Shown here piece by piece: positions 23,530-36,934 of a stretch of DNA of 64,000 nucleotides. Position 1 is the stretch's first letter; every line of letters starts with the position of its first letter. Position numbers and translations under genes: made by a program. The notes below the pieces were generated by a model. The model was not told the origin of the DNA and made no database searches. It saw nothing but the letters and a program-made list of their open reading frames with translations. This DNA is from Bryum argenteum (Eukaryota; Streptophyta; Bryopsida; Bryales; Bryaceae), in contig CM073326.1 of the NCBI GenBank assembly GCA_037043015.1, positions 6,173,845 through 6,237,844 on the forward strand, in the 5' to 3' direction.

Positions 23530-26500
23530 ATGGCGGCCTGTGTAGCAGCCATCGGCACTCCTGCCACCGCCCCTGCCGGACTCGGCTCATTCCAGGGACA
23601 GAGCTTAGCAATTAGCAGGAAGCACAGACCCGTTCGAATTGGCGTGGCCAGGCGCTGCATTAAAGCGCAGCTCGATTTGGAGACTGAGGTTGCCAAGACC
23701 AATGGCGCGGCTGTGGTTGTGAACGGAAATGGAAATGGAAACGGCCGTGCTTATTACGGCAATGGAGTTGCTACAAACGGAGTTGCTACAAATGGAGTTG
23801 CTACGAACGGAGTTGTCACAAATGGAGTTGCTACAAACGGAGTTGCTACCAATGGAGTTGCTACCAATGGAGCTGCTGCTACTACGAATGGCGCTTCCCC
23901 CTCTTTGCCTACTAATGGCGCGGTCCGCGCTGCCGTTGATGCCGTGAAAGACGTGGAGATTCTTTCTAAGGTTGCGAGTATTGAGGCTGAGGATCCGTGG
24001 TTCAAGAAAGCGAAAAACGTGAAGGTATGGAGCTTAATTTCTGCGCTTTTCGATTGCAGTGCTGGCGTACCTGTGAACAGAATCGTCCTTTTCATTTTCT
24101 TGGAATATATATGATTAAGTGAGAATGGATCAGCGCGTTAATGTAAATTAACCAAGAAGGTTTTGGCGCTGCTGAATTTGATTCGAGGACATGCTGTTTA
24201 AGCGTAATGAAGACTGAGGCTTTTGTTTCCTCTACAAGCACAGGGCTGTGAGATTAAATTTCGGCTCGAAGTGTCTAGATTTTTTAAGTCTTTTTTGGCG
24301 TATGGAAATGGTTAGCATTTGAAATTAGGGTTTCTCACTCGCGCCAAAAGCCTGAGCGGGAAAAAAAGTTGCAGGTTATCGTGTAGACCAAGCGATTTTG
24401 ACAGTGAGAGAATATCTATCGTCTTCCTACAGATACTGCTCTTGTAATGAGCATTTTGCAGTCTTGTCTTCAAAATTGCGTACTGGTCTTTGTTCCATCT
24501 GGTGACTGAGAAGGTCTTGGATGAGGAACAAGCTTGCAATTTTAACGTACTCATAAAAAAATCCTTACAGTTCTCTTCTTGGTCTCACGTTGAAGTGAAG
24601 TTCTGCGATTGTTCCAGCAATATATCCTTGTTGTTGTGGTTCATATTTGAACTTCTTCGGACAGTGAAGAGCATGTTACTTGGCGTATCTGTAGCAGATC
24701 AAGTATCACCATTAGATTAGACAGGGGCATTCGCTAGTGTACTTACTACCCAGATTTTGCTCAAACTTTCAGTTGATCCCAACGTTGAATGTAGCGTTGA
24801 GCATTTTCATTGATGTTATAAACAGGTGTCTGTTGCCCCTGGAGGACGATGGAACAAGTTCAAGACTTACTCTACGATACAACGTTCTTTGGAAATTTGG
24901 GGTTTTGTAATCACGTTCGTCTTTAAGTGGTGGCTCAACAAGCAAAAGTTCATGTACAAAGGTATTGTATCTTATTCACCTCCTATCGCTCTGTTACACT
25001 CTCATAGCCTTTCCACTAGGAAGAGAGCTGAATCAAAATTTGAGAAGAAGAAGGTCAAGGAGTAATATCTGATTGATTCTGTGTTTAATAGGCGGAGTGA
25101 CTGAGTTGAAGAAACAGGAGAAAAGGAAGGCTCTTGCTAAATGGTTGAAGGAGGGTTTATTGCGCCTTGGCCCTACTTTCATCAAGATTGGTCAGCAATT
25201 TTCGACCCGGGTGGATATTCTGGCAAAGGAGTATGTTGACGAACTCGCCGAGTTGCAGGTCTGTACGATCACCTGGGATCATAGAACTTTGGGAGAATCA
25301 TATTCCTTATTGACAATGCACTATCATGACTACAGGATCAAGTTCCCCCCTTCGATCCGAATACTGCGATACAAATCGTGGAAGAGGAGTTAGGCAGACC
25401 TGTGGATTTGATATTTGATCGGTTTGATCGTGATCCCATAGCGGCTGCTAGTCTTGGTAAGTCTTTTTTTACCTCCATTTGCCGCAATTGCAATTTTTAT
25501 AGCCGAAGTTAATATTGGGCATTTGAAATCAGGTCAAGTGCATAGGGCTAAGCTTCGTGGCAAGGAAGTTGTTGTCAAAGTACAACGTCCAGGTCTGAAG
25601 GCTCTTTTTGATATCGACCTCAAGAATCTGCGGGTTAGTATTCAAGGCTCTCGTCATTGTGCTGTTCATATGTTTCATCTAGAACCTGTACTTCTCTTAA
25701 GATTAGTTGTTATAGTTAAGCACCACTTGTAGTTTTTTTCCTTAGCCCTTCAAGCTCTTCAAAGTCACATTCAGAAGTGATAAAGTGACGTTCAGGCTAG
25801 GTGATTGGAATACGACATTCTTTATGCTACAATCGTGTAAGAGTCTTGTAAGAATGGTACTGACGGAGACTATCTGAATGTTTTCAATTGCTCTTTTGAG
25901 GAGCTTCGTCTTACTGGGACCTTGTTTCCAGGTCATAGCTGAGAATTTGCAGAAGGTGGATCCCAAGTCTGATGGAGCCAAGAGAGATTGGGTTGCAATA
26001 TACGACGAGTGTGCGAACGTACTCTATGAGGTGAATAGCTTCAATTTTCCTATTTACTAAGTCAGAGGTTGATTCGACAACATATCGTGCATGGTAATTA
26101 ATCTATACGACTATGTGATGGTGGATTTAGCACTGGGTGAAACTCATGTCTCTCACTTTGTCACATCACAGGAAATCGACTACACTAAAGAGGCAACCAA
26201 CGCAGAGAAGTTCGCATATAATTTCAGGGAAATGCCATATGTCAAGGTTCCTAACATCATTCGGGAGTTCAGCACGGCTCAGGTTTGTATTTTATCATAG
26301 TTAGGATCTTCTGTTCGGTCCAAAGCTGTTGCTTCGAAATCAAATTCTGTAAGAAGTTAAATATACGATTTCCTAACCACAAAGAATGTCAGTTCGCTGC
26401 GCTTATCGAGGCTTTGCATGAGTCAGGTACTGACAATGGAGTACGTACCGGGAATAAAAATCAATCGGATAAGTGCTCTGGACGAGCTTGGGGTTGATCG

Positions 26501-29340
26501 GGGAAGGTATTGTGACCTTTACCTGTAGAGAAATATGAACAAATCTATTGCGTATTGGATATCAGAAAGGTTTTCGCAATGCTCCATGCTTATATCATGT
26601 TAACCCTATCGTTTTTATTCCAAGGAACCCTGTAGCTGTTAGGACTTCCTCTTTCTCCCTGGATTATGTGATTCTGGATAGTACGATTTCTAGCTAACCT
26701 TGGATTCGCCTGCAGGCTGGCTAGGTATGCTGTGGAGTCCTATTTGGAGCAGATCTTGCGGCATGGCTTCTTTCATGCAGATCCCGTATGTGTTCCTACA
26801 TTCTCCAGCAAATATCTAGCTTAGCGGTTTTCGTGGATTCTAACTGACTGTTTGAGAATCCTTTTTGCTTCTGCAGCACCCAGGAAATATTGCAGTGGAT
26901 GACGCCAATGGCGGGCGGTTGATCTTCTACGATTTTGGAATGATGGGCAGGTAACAAGTTTATATGTACATGCACTGTTGTATTGTCTCACAGTTTTTTG
27001 TCAGATTCTTTGCGTTTTGTCGTTGTATATTTCTTAAAGTCCAATCGATGATTGATTTCATCATCTGATCTATTCAAATCTGCTCGCTGCTACAGCATCA
27101 ATTCGAACGTAAGAGAAGGGCTCCTTGAGGTGTTCTATGGCGTGTACGAAAAGGATCCTGATAAGGTGATACTGTCTTTGATAATACTTCACATCCTTTT
27201 CTGTTTACGACTGCTGATGGGTCCGATCATTGTGCACCATCTTTCCCTATGTTTGGTTACATTGGTTTGTTATCCAGTACTTTCTGCGCTATCGGCTTTC
27301 TAGTTTGTTCATTTTCTCATCTTGTAAAGGGACTAAGGCACGATACGGTTTCTTTTAAATGACTGCAACTGCAATTATGCTGCACAAGTAGATTAACGGA
27401 GATCATATAATATTTACTATTCATCCAATCTACGAGCTGATCGACTAATCAGCATGAATATCTTTGATCTCTTGTAGGTCCTTCAAGCAATGGTTCAGAT
27501 GGGAGTGTTGGTGCCATCAAGCGATATGACTGCTGTTCGCCGAACAGCACAATTTTTCTTGAACAGGTACTGGTGATTGTGATCCTTCTATATAGTAAAC
27601 TACGAGTAATGTTCATTCCGTCTACTTTCGGTGAAAGGTGTGATTATTATTTGGAACTGTAATTATATATTGTTTTTTGGTGCGATCAGCTTCGAGGAGA
27701 GATTGGCAGCCCAGCGAGCTGAAAAAGAACGGATGGAAGCTGAAGCGAAGAGGTTGGGGTTCAAGAAACAACTCACAAAGGAGGAGAAAGCTGAAAAGAA
27801 GAAGTTGCGTCTGGCGGCAATCGGTAAGCTGTTAAAAAATTTGTAATATGATTCTGCCAGTGGATAGTTTTTCCTGCCCACCTTGGAACATATATGCACT
27901 TTTTGTCTCATGCTCATAACTAGTCTGAATCAGATAGGAGAACATACTTCTTGGTAATAATGTCATCATAGTATGTGAAATATCAAATCGTTTTCTCCGT
28001 ATCCTGAAAATCGTTTCGTACTTGCAGGAGAGGATCTGTTGTCCATTGGAGCAGATCAACCTTTCAGATTTCCCGCTACGTTCACTTTCGTCGTACGTGC
28101 ATTCTCAGGTACATCACTGTTCTCAGGAGATGATTCATTTAAACTTCTCATTATAGCAATGTGCTAACTCTTCTTCTACTCCTTGAATTGCAGTGCTAGA
28201 TGGAATTGGAAAGGGTTTGGATCCTCGATTTGATATATCAGAAATCGCGAAACCGTGAGTAACTTCGTCTTTTTTTGGTGATCGTATGCGTAGTCCTTTT
28301 TTTGCATCTTCTGTTGCTTTCTTGAGCAGTTGATTGAGAAGTATATCAAGCATATTTATTTGGCAATATAATGTTTCCGTGAAGTGTATGTCGCATGTGC
28401 GTTAATAAGTTTCTTCAATCTGCAGATATGCGCTGGAGCTTCTTAGATTCCGAGAGGCTGGTGTGGAAGTCGTGCTCAAGGTAAGCCAAGCATCATATAT
28501 ACCATAGACGTAAGAGATAAACTGGTATACTTCCGAACTAGCTATAGGTTGGATACTGTTGACAGGACCCAATCTAATCGAAGGGTTTTGGCTGTGAAGG
28601 ATTTCACGAGACGATGGAACAGGCAAGCACAGGCATTTAACAACGTGTTCAGACAAGCGGACCGTGTCGAGAAGATATCCAATATCATACAACGTCTTGT
28701 AAGCAACCCTTGGCATTTGTGAACAATACACTCGGGTTCTTCTTCTTTGGTTAAACGAGCACAATTCATGTGAACCGTTGTTTTCAATATGGCAGGAGCA
28801 AGGTGATTTGAAATTAAGAGTACGTGTATTGGAGTCCGAAAGGGCTTTTACTCGTGTTGCTACAATGCAGCAAACTATCGCTCAGGTGAATTTTGCCAAC
28901 ACTCTTCACTTGCAGTCACCGTTTGTTGAAGATCTAGTATTCCTATACAAATCTCGTAGTATTGACGACCATCTCATATTAAGACTGTCAACTCAGTAGA
29001 TTCTCTGTAATCCTTTCTTGATATCATTGTTCTAATCATTTTGGTACAATTCATGTAGGCTATTCTTGCTGCGACATGCTTACAAATCGGCACCATGCTC
29101 CATCTAAGCACAGTCACGGTTAGTTCTTTACCTTCTACTTTTCATTTTTGTTCGTTTCTTGTTCCTTTTTGTCGGTTTGGGAAGGGTGATTAGGGTGCTA
29201 ACTGTCTGGGGTTTATGCAACAGATGCCAGCAACTGCAGCGTTTACTGGAAGTGCTCTATTTGGGCTTCAGGCTTTCCTTGGAATGATGAAGGTGAAGAA
29301 GCTCGATAAGCAAGAAAAGCTCATCACCGGAAAGGCTTGA
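23530..29340 (+). CDS. ABC1K8: Plastid ABC1-like kinase, ABC1K8/OSA1 type
   Basis: Twenty exons (first 23530-24024, last 29224-29340) keep frame throughout and give 769 residues, near the 761 of Arabidopsis OSA1. Residues 1-165 form a transit peptide plus low-complexity linker with tandem VATNG repeats. Then come the conserved plant block [20 protein letters not shown], the KxGQ motif ([11 protein letters not shown], Lys242), the Ala-rich loop AAASLGQVHRA (about 302-312), VVVKVQRPG (Lys322), [17 protein letters not shown] (Asp459), YDFGMMG (Asp479), and a C-terminal pair of hydrophobic helices ending KLITGKA. All UbiB-family catalytic residues are present, so an active atypical kinase/ATPase is likely. 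Members sit in chloroplast membranes and affect oxidative stress, iron and prenylquinone or lipid homeostasis. Exon 1 and its upstream DNA are shared with the rhodanese-like gene. Confidence 0.95.
23763..23880 (+). repeat. 15-bp coding minisatellite (VATNG)n
   Basis: About eight tandem copies of GGAGTTGCTACAAAC-like units encode G-V-A-T-N repeats in the linker after the transit peptide. It is in frame, so copy-number change would lengthen or shorten the linker without frameshift. The homologous exon of the rhodanese-like gene lacks it. Confidence 0.85.
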
Positions 29341-30569
29341 TTTTGCCCACTGACATTTCCATCTTGTATTTCTATCCTACAATCACCCTTCCGCAGCAAT
29401 CTGTTATTTATTTATCCGCAGACCGCTCCAGTATTTAGGGGTCGTTCTGAGCCAATTTTTGGACACGTTCATGGAGTTTTTTGGGAGGCTTCTTGCCAAC
29501 CAGCGTTTTTTTGTAGGGACATCCCTTACCATATACTATAGACTTATCATGATTCAGAGCCAGGGTAGTATATGGGCAATGATAAAAGCGATGAAGGATA
29601 GTGTTCAGGTCCCTAAATGTATGTAATCATATAAATTAGAAAGATTAGGGAACTTGTGACCTTTATAAGGTCACTTGATTGGTTGTGTGCAATACGAACT
29701 TGGACTTCTTCGTCGTGCTTCTCTTTCAAATCTTTGCAATTGCAATCCCCAGTTTTCTGCAAATGCAATCGCTTTCTCTTAGTCACGCTTTCTTGTTTCA
29801 TTACAGATACATCTTAAGTAGGCACACCACAAAGTGCTCACTCAACTAAACTGCTCCTTTGGCACTGTAGGAAGGTGGAATATGTCTTGTTTTCTAAAGT
29901 AGACATATTGTGCCTCGGTAGAAATTCGCATTTGAACAGCCTTACGTGAGTGATTGCTTTTAGACGTGCCTCTCTTGAAATAAAAATAAACCCTCTTGTG
30001 GGTGAAGAAAATCAACAGGAAAAGTTAAGTTCCCTAACCCACATCTGAGCACTCACTGAGACCAAGTGAACTCGGGTACTTATGCAATCAAATCACAAGC
30101 ATGTTACATTTTCAATTGCAGCAACGTGTCATTTCCTGTCTTCAAACTGGTATAAAACTAATGAATGCAGCAGATTGTTCGACTATTTCCTCGGAGCCAG
30201 CCTCTGTTTCTATTCCATTATCTTTTAGCAATCACCATTTACATCGGTCTGTTGAACGACATGTATCAAAAGTAATAGCATGGAACTTTGGCTGGAAATT
30301 CATATTTCAGATTGCTAGCGATGAGGTGATCTTTCAATTTCTCTTAGCAGTAGAGAAATTTACAGATCTAATTCGGTGAATTTAGAGGAAATGGAATGCA
30401 ACAAATTCTTCTGGTTAAAGCTCCTATTAACAGTAAGGCCTACTATCGACGATCTTGTGACTGAACACGCAAAAAGCATCAATTCTCAAGAATAGTCTAA
30501 ATCGGAGACTTCGTTAGCTTAAGTGAAGTCCGACTTCGGAGTCTGCTAAGAAAATGCAGGGGTTAGAAA
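29341..30569. other. Downstream flank of ABC1K8-like gene
   Basis: It begins with the 3' UTR of the kinase. No further coding exon or RNA gene was recognised. Confidence 0.5.
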
Positions 30570-31300
30570 TGTCGAGAATTAAGAGATGGCGGAGGAAGCT
30601 ATGGCCAGGAGATGCACTACCAAGGCTGCACGGATTTTGACTTCAGAACCTGTAGGCTTTGAAAGAGATATGAAAATGTGCAACTCGCTAAGCGAAACAC
30701 AGAGCTTTCAGAGAAATGCACCGATTGTAAAGCAAAGGTATGCACCAATTGTAAATCAAAGAAATGCACCGATTGTATTGAAGCGAAATACAAACGGGAA
30801 TGAAACCTACAGGCTTCAAGCTGCGAGCCGCAGTGTACAGGGCAACTAATTTTTTTTGTGGTTTTCCACAGGATTGTCGAAGCCACACAGGAAATTAAAC
30901 TATCACGGTCAAGCGTAGACTCGAAAGCCAAAGCGCAAGAATGCGGCAACAATTGCAATGCAGCTTACTGCAGCGCAATAATAATGCATAACAAGGAAGG
31001 ACTTAATTGACAAAGTTGAGCAATGGCGATACTGCACGAGCTAGTGGCGATGCTGAATCCGGTCGAAAGGGAAGTGGCCAGACGCTTGATACGTACGATT
31101 GGCTGCGGGAGACTGCGGCTTCCTCGTAACAGTATTCGGAAATCGTCCGCAACACAGCACTGTCTCTGATGTTCACAAGGAATGCGCAATCTCCATGCCA
31201 GCCAACCGTAAGAATCAAGATGCTGACGGAGTGATCGAAGGACACCACAGCTCAACATGCATACAGGAGATTTACGCGGAATGAAATCTCTTGCACTCTA
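30570..31300 (+). pseudogene. Unrecognised coding-like fragments with a triple CxxC motif
   Basis: Around 30700-30790 one frame reads LAKRNTELSEKCTDC then KAKVCTNCKSKKCTDC, that is three CxxC pairs spaced by exactly eight residues from a 24-bp tandem repeat. An AG acceptor near 30870 opens a second segment (TQEIKLSRSSVDSKAKAQEC), and 31023 onward reads MAILHELVAMLNPVERE. GC content is higher than in the flanks. Stops separate the pieces and I recognise no family; it may be a decayed or multi-exon gene. Confidence 0.3.
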
Positions 31301-33048
31301 TTTGTAATCGTGTCGAAGTGTAAATACGGAAAACGTCACAATAGTTCAGGATTCGTGAAATACTTTCATCCTTCCTGGTCAATATCCTCCGGTTCCCGTG
31401 TTCAACCGGTTTTACCTGAAACTATTCCGGCAATTCCCTCATTTGATGACTTTCTCATTGAGAATAGAAAATTTCTTGTAGGTTTGTGGCAAGAATCAAC
31501 TGATAATGTCATCCATGAACTATCCGTCAGTTTTTCCGATCATTGCAATAGTGTATTGTGATTCAGGTGACCGTGTCAAATATAATGTGTTCCAGTAGGT
31601 CACCCTGAAAATCTGAAGTATATGCCGGCGACAAATTAGCGTAACTGGCAATCATCTCACACTAGCATGGATGGCAGGTTTTGTTTTGCATCGGCACCAT
31701 ACGCTACACCATGCGGATGAGATACAGTCGCGAATCCTATCAAGCCCCGGTGGAGAAGCTCCACAGTGACCTCCAAGACGGCCATATCTGAGATCCGTGA
31801 ACAATTATTTTTTAAAATTTGGTTTTGGAAAATCCAAATGTAGGATCTTGTTAGAAGTTGTCTAATTAGACTACCCACCAAATTTATATCAAATTTTATC
31901 GTACCAATCTTGAGCTATATACAATCAAAGTTTCAGTGTTTCTAAAAATTGTACTTTAAAAAAAAAAAAAACAACCACAACCTGGCCAATTTCGACTTTG
32001 TGAGGGTTGGGTGGACTTGCTCGAATGTAATTTTCAATGTGTTAGTCTCATGCATGTTGGAGTCGGGAGACTTGGACTTGTCATAGTTATAGCAGTTTAC
32101 TATCTCAAAACATGTGATTGGTGCTTGACTAGCATGTTTTTCAAAGAGCTTGGTGCTTGACTAGCATGTACTACAAGCATAGTCTCCTCAATTTTAGTAT
32201 TCTTTTGGTTGTTCCTTCTTTGGGAGATATTAAGGCTTACAAAGTGCTTCCATTAGCACTTGTTTAATCCGCTAGCAAAACAAGTTGTACTGAATCAAAA
32301 TATGGGTTTACAAAGAGGGCTTGGCGCCTTGCAAGCGTAGTATACAAAGGTCTTGGAATCCTTCTTGGTTGCTTTTTTTGAGAAGATTCGATGCTGCTAG
32401 AGTGCTTTTACTGGTTATTGTTTAATCTAGTAAACTAATATTTTGATTCAGGAGGGGGAAAAGGAGCTGAAGATGATACATGCACACAACCAACATTAGT
32501 TAGCGATGTACACGAGTGTGAGTATATGCAATTTGAATGTGAGTGGTTGTGGGCTGTCCTCACAGCAGGACGTTCATTTCTGTTTAGAAAACAGTGGCCC
32601 TTCCTAACAAGTTCTACCAAGTATGATAAGTAAATTGCTAGGTAAACGCAGGAAGCACGCCTAACCAAGACATCTTCTAAACTCAGTCTGAGGCTTCTTT
32701 TGAAGAGAATTTCATTGTCTTTATGCTCTTAGGTAAAGACCATGCAGAAAATTCCCCATCAACACACTTAAAAGTCTAATGACCTATCTTAAACCCCTTT
32801 TGTACTATCACAAAGTGGATGAGAAGCAGATGAGATTTGGATGAAAGCGGATGAGATTTGGATGAAAAACGGATGGCAGCTCCGCGCGCAGCAATACAAA
32901 ACCTCTCCTGCAAATAATAGAGAGATTATGGAAACCCCCCTCTCAGGAGAGGGACCCCTATCACCACATAATGATCCTATGATCCAATGTCAGTCCCGCC
33001 TATTACCATGAGCCATAACATGACCCTCGTACATGAGCATGCGAGGGC
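31301..33048. other. Intergenic region
   Basis: No gene was recognised. A 20-bp direct repeat (TTGGTGCTTGACTAGCATGT and a near copy) occurs around 32117-32170. Confidence 0.5.
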
Positions 33049-33241
33049 CGTTAATAGCAGGGCTGACATATTCTGCTGTTTTCACGTCAGTGTTAGGTGA
33101 CAAAATCTGCAACCATTTTTTCGAATTCGACGAGGATGCTGATTCTGTTGTGAGAATTGGTCAGAATGAATTGCAGGGCTGAATCGGTCAGAATGAATTG
33201 AATTACGTTAATAGCAGGGCTGACATATTCTGCTATTAACG
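33049..33241. repeat. Direct and inverted repeat cluster, MITE-like
   Basis: CGTTAATAGCAG occurs at 33049 and 33206, each followed by GGCTGACATATTCTGCT, and at 33230-33241 the sequence closes with CTGCTATTAACG. The right copy is thus a perfect 12-bp-arm hairpin with a 12-base loop, and the 193 bp span has inverted ends. GGTCAGAATGAATTG is also repeated inside. It looks like a small non-autonomous element or its remnant. Confidence 0.5.
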
Positions 33242-33869
33242 CTTGAGAAGAGTAGTCGCCGCTCATTCGCCGCTGTGTGACGAGTCTCGCCCGCCGGCTC
33301 GCCCTATAGCCGCTTGCACGGAGTAATGTGCGACTCCCGCCCGCTCTCTAGTATGGAAAGGGCCCCCTAAGCTTGGTAGGAGCCTAGCCGTGCCTCGCGG
33401 CCAGTTGGTTGCTAGGTAGCCACCCCCAGCCCTCAAGGCCTCAACCACCCCAACTTCCATCTTACCCTCAACCCTCCCGTCTTACTCCCACCCCCCTATC
33501 TAATTCCTAGCCCGCCTCATCTTACCCCAGCCCCCTCCATCTTACCTCCAGCCCTCTCTCTATTTTACTCGAGCTCCCTCCCCATCTTACAAAATAATTA
33601 ATGTAAATTAGGTAGGTACGATATTTTAAGATTTTCTTTGAGAGCATTAATTAGGCCACCTACTTTATTAATATCTTCACCTTATAATAAGAAAAAAACA
33701 AAGAAGCTTCAAAATTGATCTTATTAATTTAGCTTGATTTTTTTTCTAGATTTTTTGATTTTAGTTTATTTTATTAATAATTTTTATTAATAATTTTTTT
33801 TAGATTGCTACATGGAAATTGGATAAGGTACATAACCTCATCTTATCCTTTGAGGTTTAGATAATTTTG

Positions 33870-33909
<40 letters not shown>

Positions 33910-34239
33910 TATTTGTGTTTAAATACCTTCCTTTGTGCTTTAGAGTCATTTTTTTTTGCATTTTGTCTACATTTTAATGGCGGACTTCGCGATAGTACAA
34001 AATCTTGACGTTTGGCTCATTTTATCTGTTTTCTTCCCCGTTCCTATACTGGGTACTGCTACGAGGCCTTTTGAATTGTTTAGGTCTTGTGTTCCGCTGA
34101 GACCAGTTTGTTAATATGATAAACGTTCTCTTTTGTTTGTGTTACTTCCCGAAGAGGTAGATGATTCTGAGAGGATTTATTCTGATGTAATTGAAAGATA
34201 TGTCTCGTTTACTTCACCCCAGTTTTTAGGTTAACTGCT
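33242..34239. other. Low-complexity spacer
   Basis: It contains a C-rich CATCTTACC/CAGCCC repeat-like stretch (about 33460-33600), AT-rich sequence, and a T-run at about 33877-33908. No gene was seen. Confidence 0.55.
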
Positions 34240-34960
34240 ACCGTCGTTAAGTTAGCGGCTATAACAGACATTTTTCAGATTTGTGGGGTTATAGATAGGA
34301 TCTACATACTTCTAGCAACCAAACCCCTTCTTAGTCTCACATTGGCGTTGGGAGGTTTTTTTTTAATCGTTAGAGGTTTTTCAGTGTGCTTGTGTAGGGT
34401 GTATGTGATGGTAACAAACTATTCTGGAATGTGTGTTGTGATGAGCCTAGCAGGATGCAGGATGCAACAACATTTGAGATACTTCCCTTGGTGTGAAATT
34501 GATGGCTAGTACTATATTGAGGGAGTTCGTGCTCAATGTTGTTGAGGTAGAGGTTTCATCTTTCCTGATAGATGATACAACTTACCCACTTTGACCTTAT
34601 TTGTTAAAGAACTTCAGGATAAAGACTTCGTTGATTATTGATCGAAACACGTTTGACTCTGCCATGAATGTGGCTAGGGTTGTAATATAGAACACTTTTA
34701 GTTCTCTATAAAACTGTTAGAGTATTCTGAGGTCATTCACTCCTATGGTGAATAGGGTCGGATCCTCCATTTTAGCTTGTTGTGCATTGTACAACTTTTG
34801 TCAGTTGCAAGGTATGCCCAAACTAGTTGAGTGTCGTATAGGTGAGAGAGAGTATGCTCAGATTCTAGCGTACGAGCATCGAATTGACAATGATGCAACT
34901 ATAATTGCCGGAGAGCGTATTAGAGATGTCATATTTGCATCGTGGTTAGCTAAACATTGA
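34240..34960 (+). pseudogene. Decayed PIF/Harbinger transposase
   Basis: The plus strand carries fragments of a DDE_4 nuclease: FSDICGVIDRIYI (matching the GxIDGTHI first catalytic Asp), FWNVCCDEPSRMQDATTFE, a DTTYPL block (second Asp), FDSAMNVARVVI followed by NTFSSL, and a final open stretch with SSILACCALYNFCQLQG and IRDVIFASWL. Several in-frame stops occur (for example within TTYPL*PYLL and VVI*NTF), so it is dead. Its partner Myb-like ORF may be the remnant at 38315-39060. Confidence 0.7.
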
Positions 34961-34984
34961 CGGGATGAGCGATTTTCATGTACA

Positions 34985-34986
34985 TG

Positions 34987-35029
<43 letters not shown>
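34985..35029. repeat. (AT)n microsatellite
   Basis: About 22 TA dinucleotides directly follow the transposase remnant. Confidence 0.9.
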
Positions 35030-35032
<3 letters not shown>

Positions 35033-36930
35033 TTCATGTTTTTTATTAGTCTTGATTATTTTCAGGTAACTTTTGTATGTGATTTTACGTAATTTTAGTT
35101 TTAAAATATATCATCAAACTTGAAATGTTTATGAAAAATAAATGTACTTTAAATAGTTAGTATTTAAAATGCCCTAAAAGCTTGTTGGATTTCAAACTGC
35201 ATCTTTAAAAATAAAAATAAAAAGACTCAAAACTATATGTGAATCAAACTTTTTTACAAAAATAAACATATATTGTACGTAATAATACACAACAAAATTC
35301 CACTAACACTAGTAGGATTTGGCCAAAGAATAATCTTTGAAAAGTGTCTTAAATGGTAGGATGTCACTTTGATGTCCAAAATGACGGCTTTTGGGACAAG
35401 AGGTGAAAAGATTCAAACTACTATAAAGATTATCAAACTATTTTGGGAAGATTATGAAAATATATGAGAATATACCATAATTTGACCTCATTTTGTCACG
35501 CCGTAGTTTACCAATATTACTAACTAATTGGCACTTGAAGTACTTATAACTTTAAGTCTCGTTAATCTTTTACTATCAAGCAAATATTACATTTTAAAAT
35601 AGAACTTAAAGTACTTCTAGATCTAAGTTTCATAAATCTTTTACTTTAAACTCAAAATTACATATGAGTAAACTATATCAATGTAATTATATTTTAAGTA
35701 TATTTTAGGTCAAAAATGTATGTTCTAATTTACAACATAAAACTGCTTCTATAAGGCGTGCCCTTGAGCACCTCAAGGGGCTCCCTTGAGTACCTCAAGG
35801 CGCACCTTTCGGTTCTTAAAAGCGCGCCATTGAGCACGTCAAGGCGCGCCCTTGAGCACTTTAATTTAAGCATCATGCCAATTTTATGTTTACTCATTCT
35901 TACTTTTCAAATCTACAATTTCTAGCGTACTTCTTGTTCCTTAATACCCAGCCCCCTAGAGTAGCATAGCCCTCAACTCCCGTTGGACTCTTTTGCCTAA
36001 AGGCTACCTTTCCTTCTTCTAATTTTCTCGATATATTGTATTGATGCAATCTAGAAAGTGAAAGTCATTAGTATCCAAAAAGGTCAAATCGGGGGAGGAA
36101 TCTACCAAAACGGTACATATCCTCTCTCGACAAAAAACCTTATGTACCATCTCTTACATTTACAAAATCTGGATGTCCGAGGTACCCAACTCATAAATAC
36201 ATCATATACGGCTACTCTGTCCTAGGCGCCTTTGTCACCTTCCTCTAGTCTCATTTCCCTCCTCTAAGACTTATGTCTATATTCTGCGCTCCTTTGTCAT
36301 CTTCCTCCGGTCTCGTTTCCCTCCTCTAAGACTGTCTTCTCTCTGTGCTTTGTATGTTGTAGAATCCGACATTGTGCCTCAAATTTGTTTCTTATTTCTG
36401 GTGGTGGCGGTTTTAGGCTTTTCTTTGAAGTTTTCTTTTAGTAGCCCTAAGTTTGGATGGCGAGGGTTTCGATATTGCTGCTTTTCGCATGATAGAAGAG
36501 GATTTTGTCCTTTAAGAGATACGTGTGTGTGAGAATCGGAATTTTGTTGTTGTTATCTTGGACTAGTAGCGTTGTCTTTGTATGAGATTAAGGCAGGAGA
36601 GATGTCTTATTTTTTATTTTCTTCACCGCTATTTCTCTGTGTGAATATTCGCTTCTAAAGTTAAAGGTTGCTTTATAGAGATATTATAATCGCTGTTCCT
36701 ATGGAGTGTCTAATTTCCGTCTTCTGTTTTTGTTATTTTTTTTTGGGTAGGTTTTGCCAGTGAGGGGTGCTTCTTTTGTATAGGTATTGACAATTAGGGT
36801 TAGTAAGGTCTCAAGCGACTCTTCTTGTTGGCCTAGGGTAGGTCATCGGATTGATATAGCTATAACTGTGTGCAGGTAACGTGCTTTGCTTGTGTGAACA
36901 TGAAGCAATATTTGTGCTCTCACTCGTAAC
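35030..36930. other. AT-rich spacer with short imperfect repeats
   Basis: At about 35755-35860 a GC-richer patch repeats CCTTGAGCACCTCAAGG-like palindromic units four to five times (variants CGCGCCCTTGAGCAC). Otherwise no gene was recognised. Confidence 0.5.
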
Positions 36931-36934
36931 AGAA

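Noticed and set aside
23754-24095. Antisense open frame over the kinase first exon
   Set aside because: It arises from the VATNG repeat read in reverse, and the sense exon is well supported.
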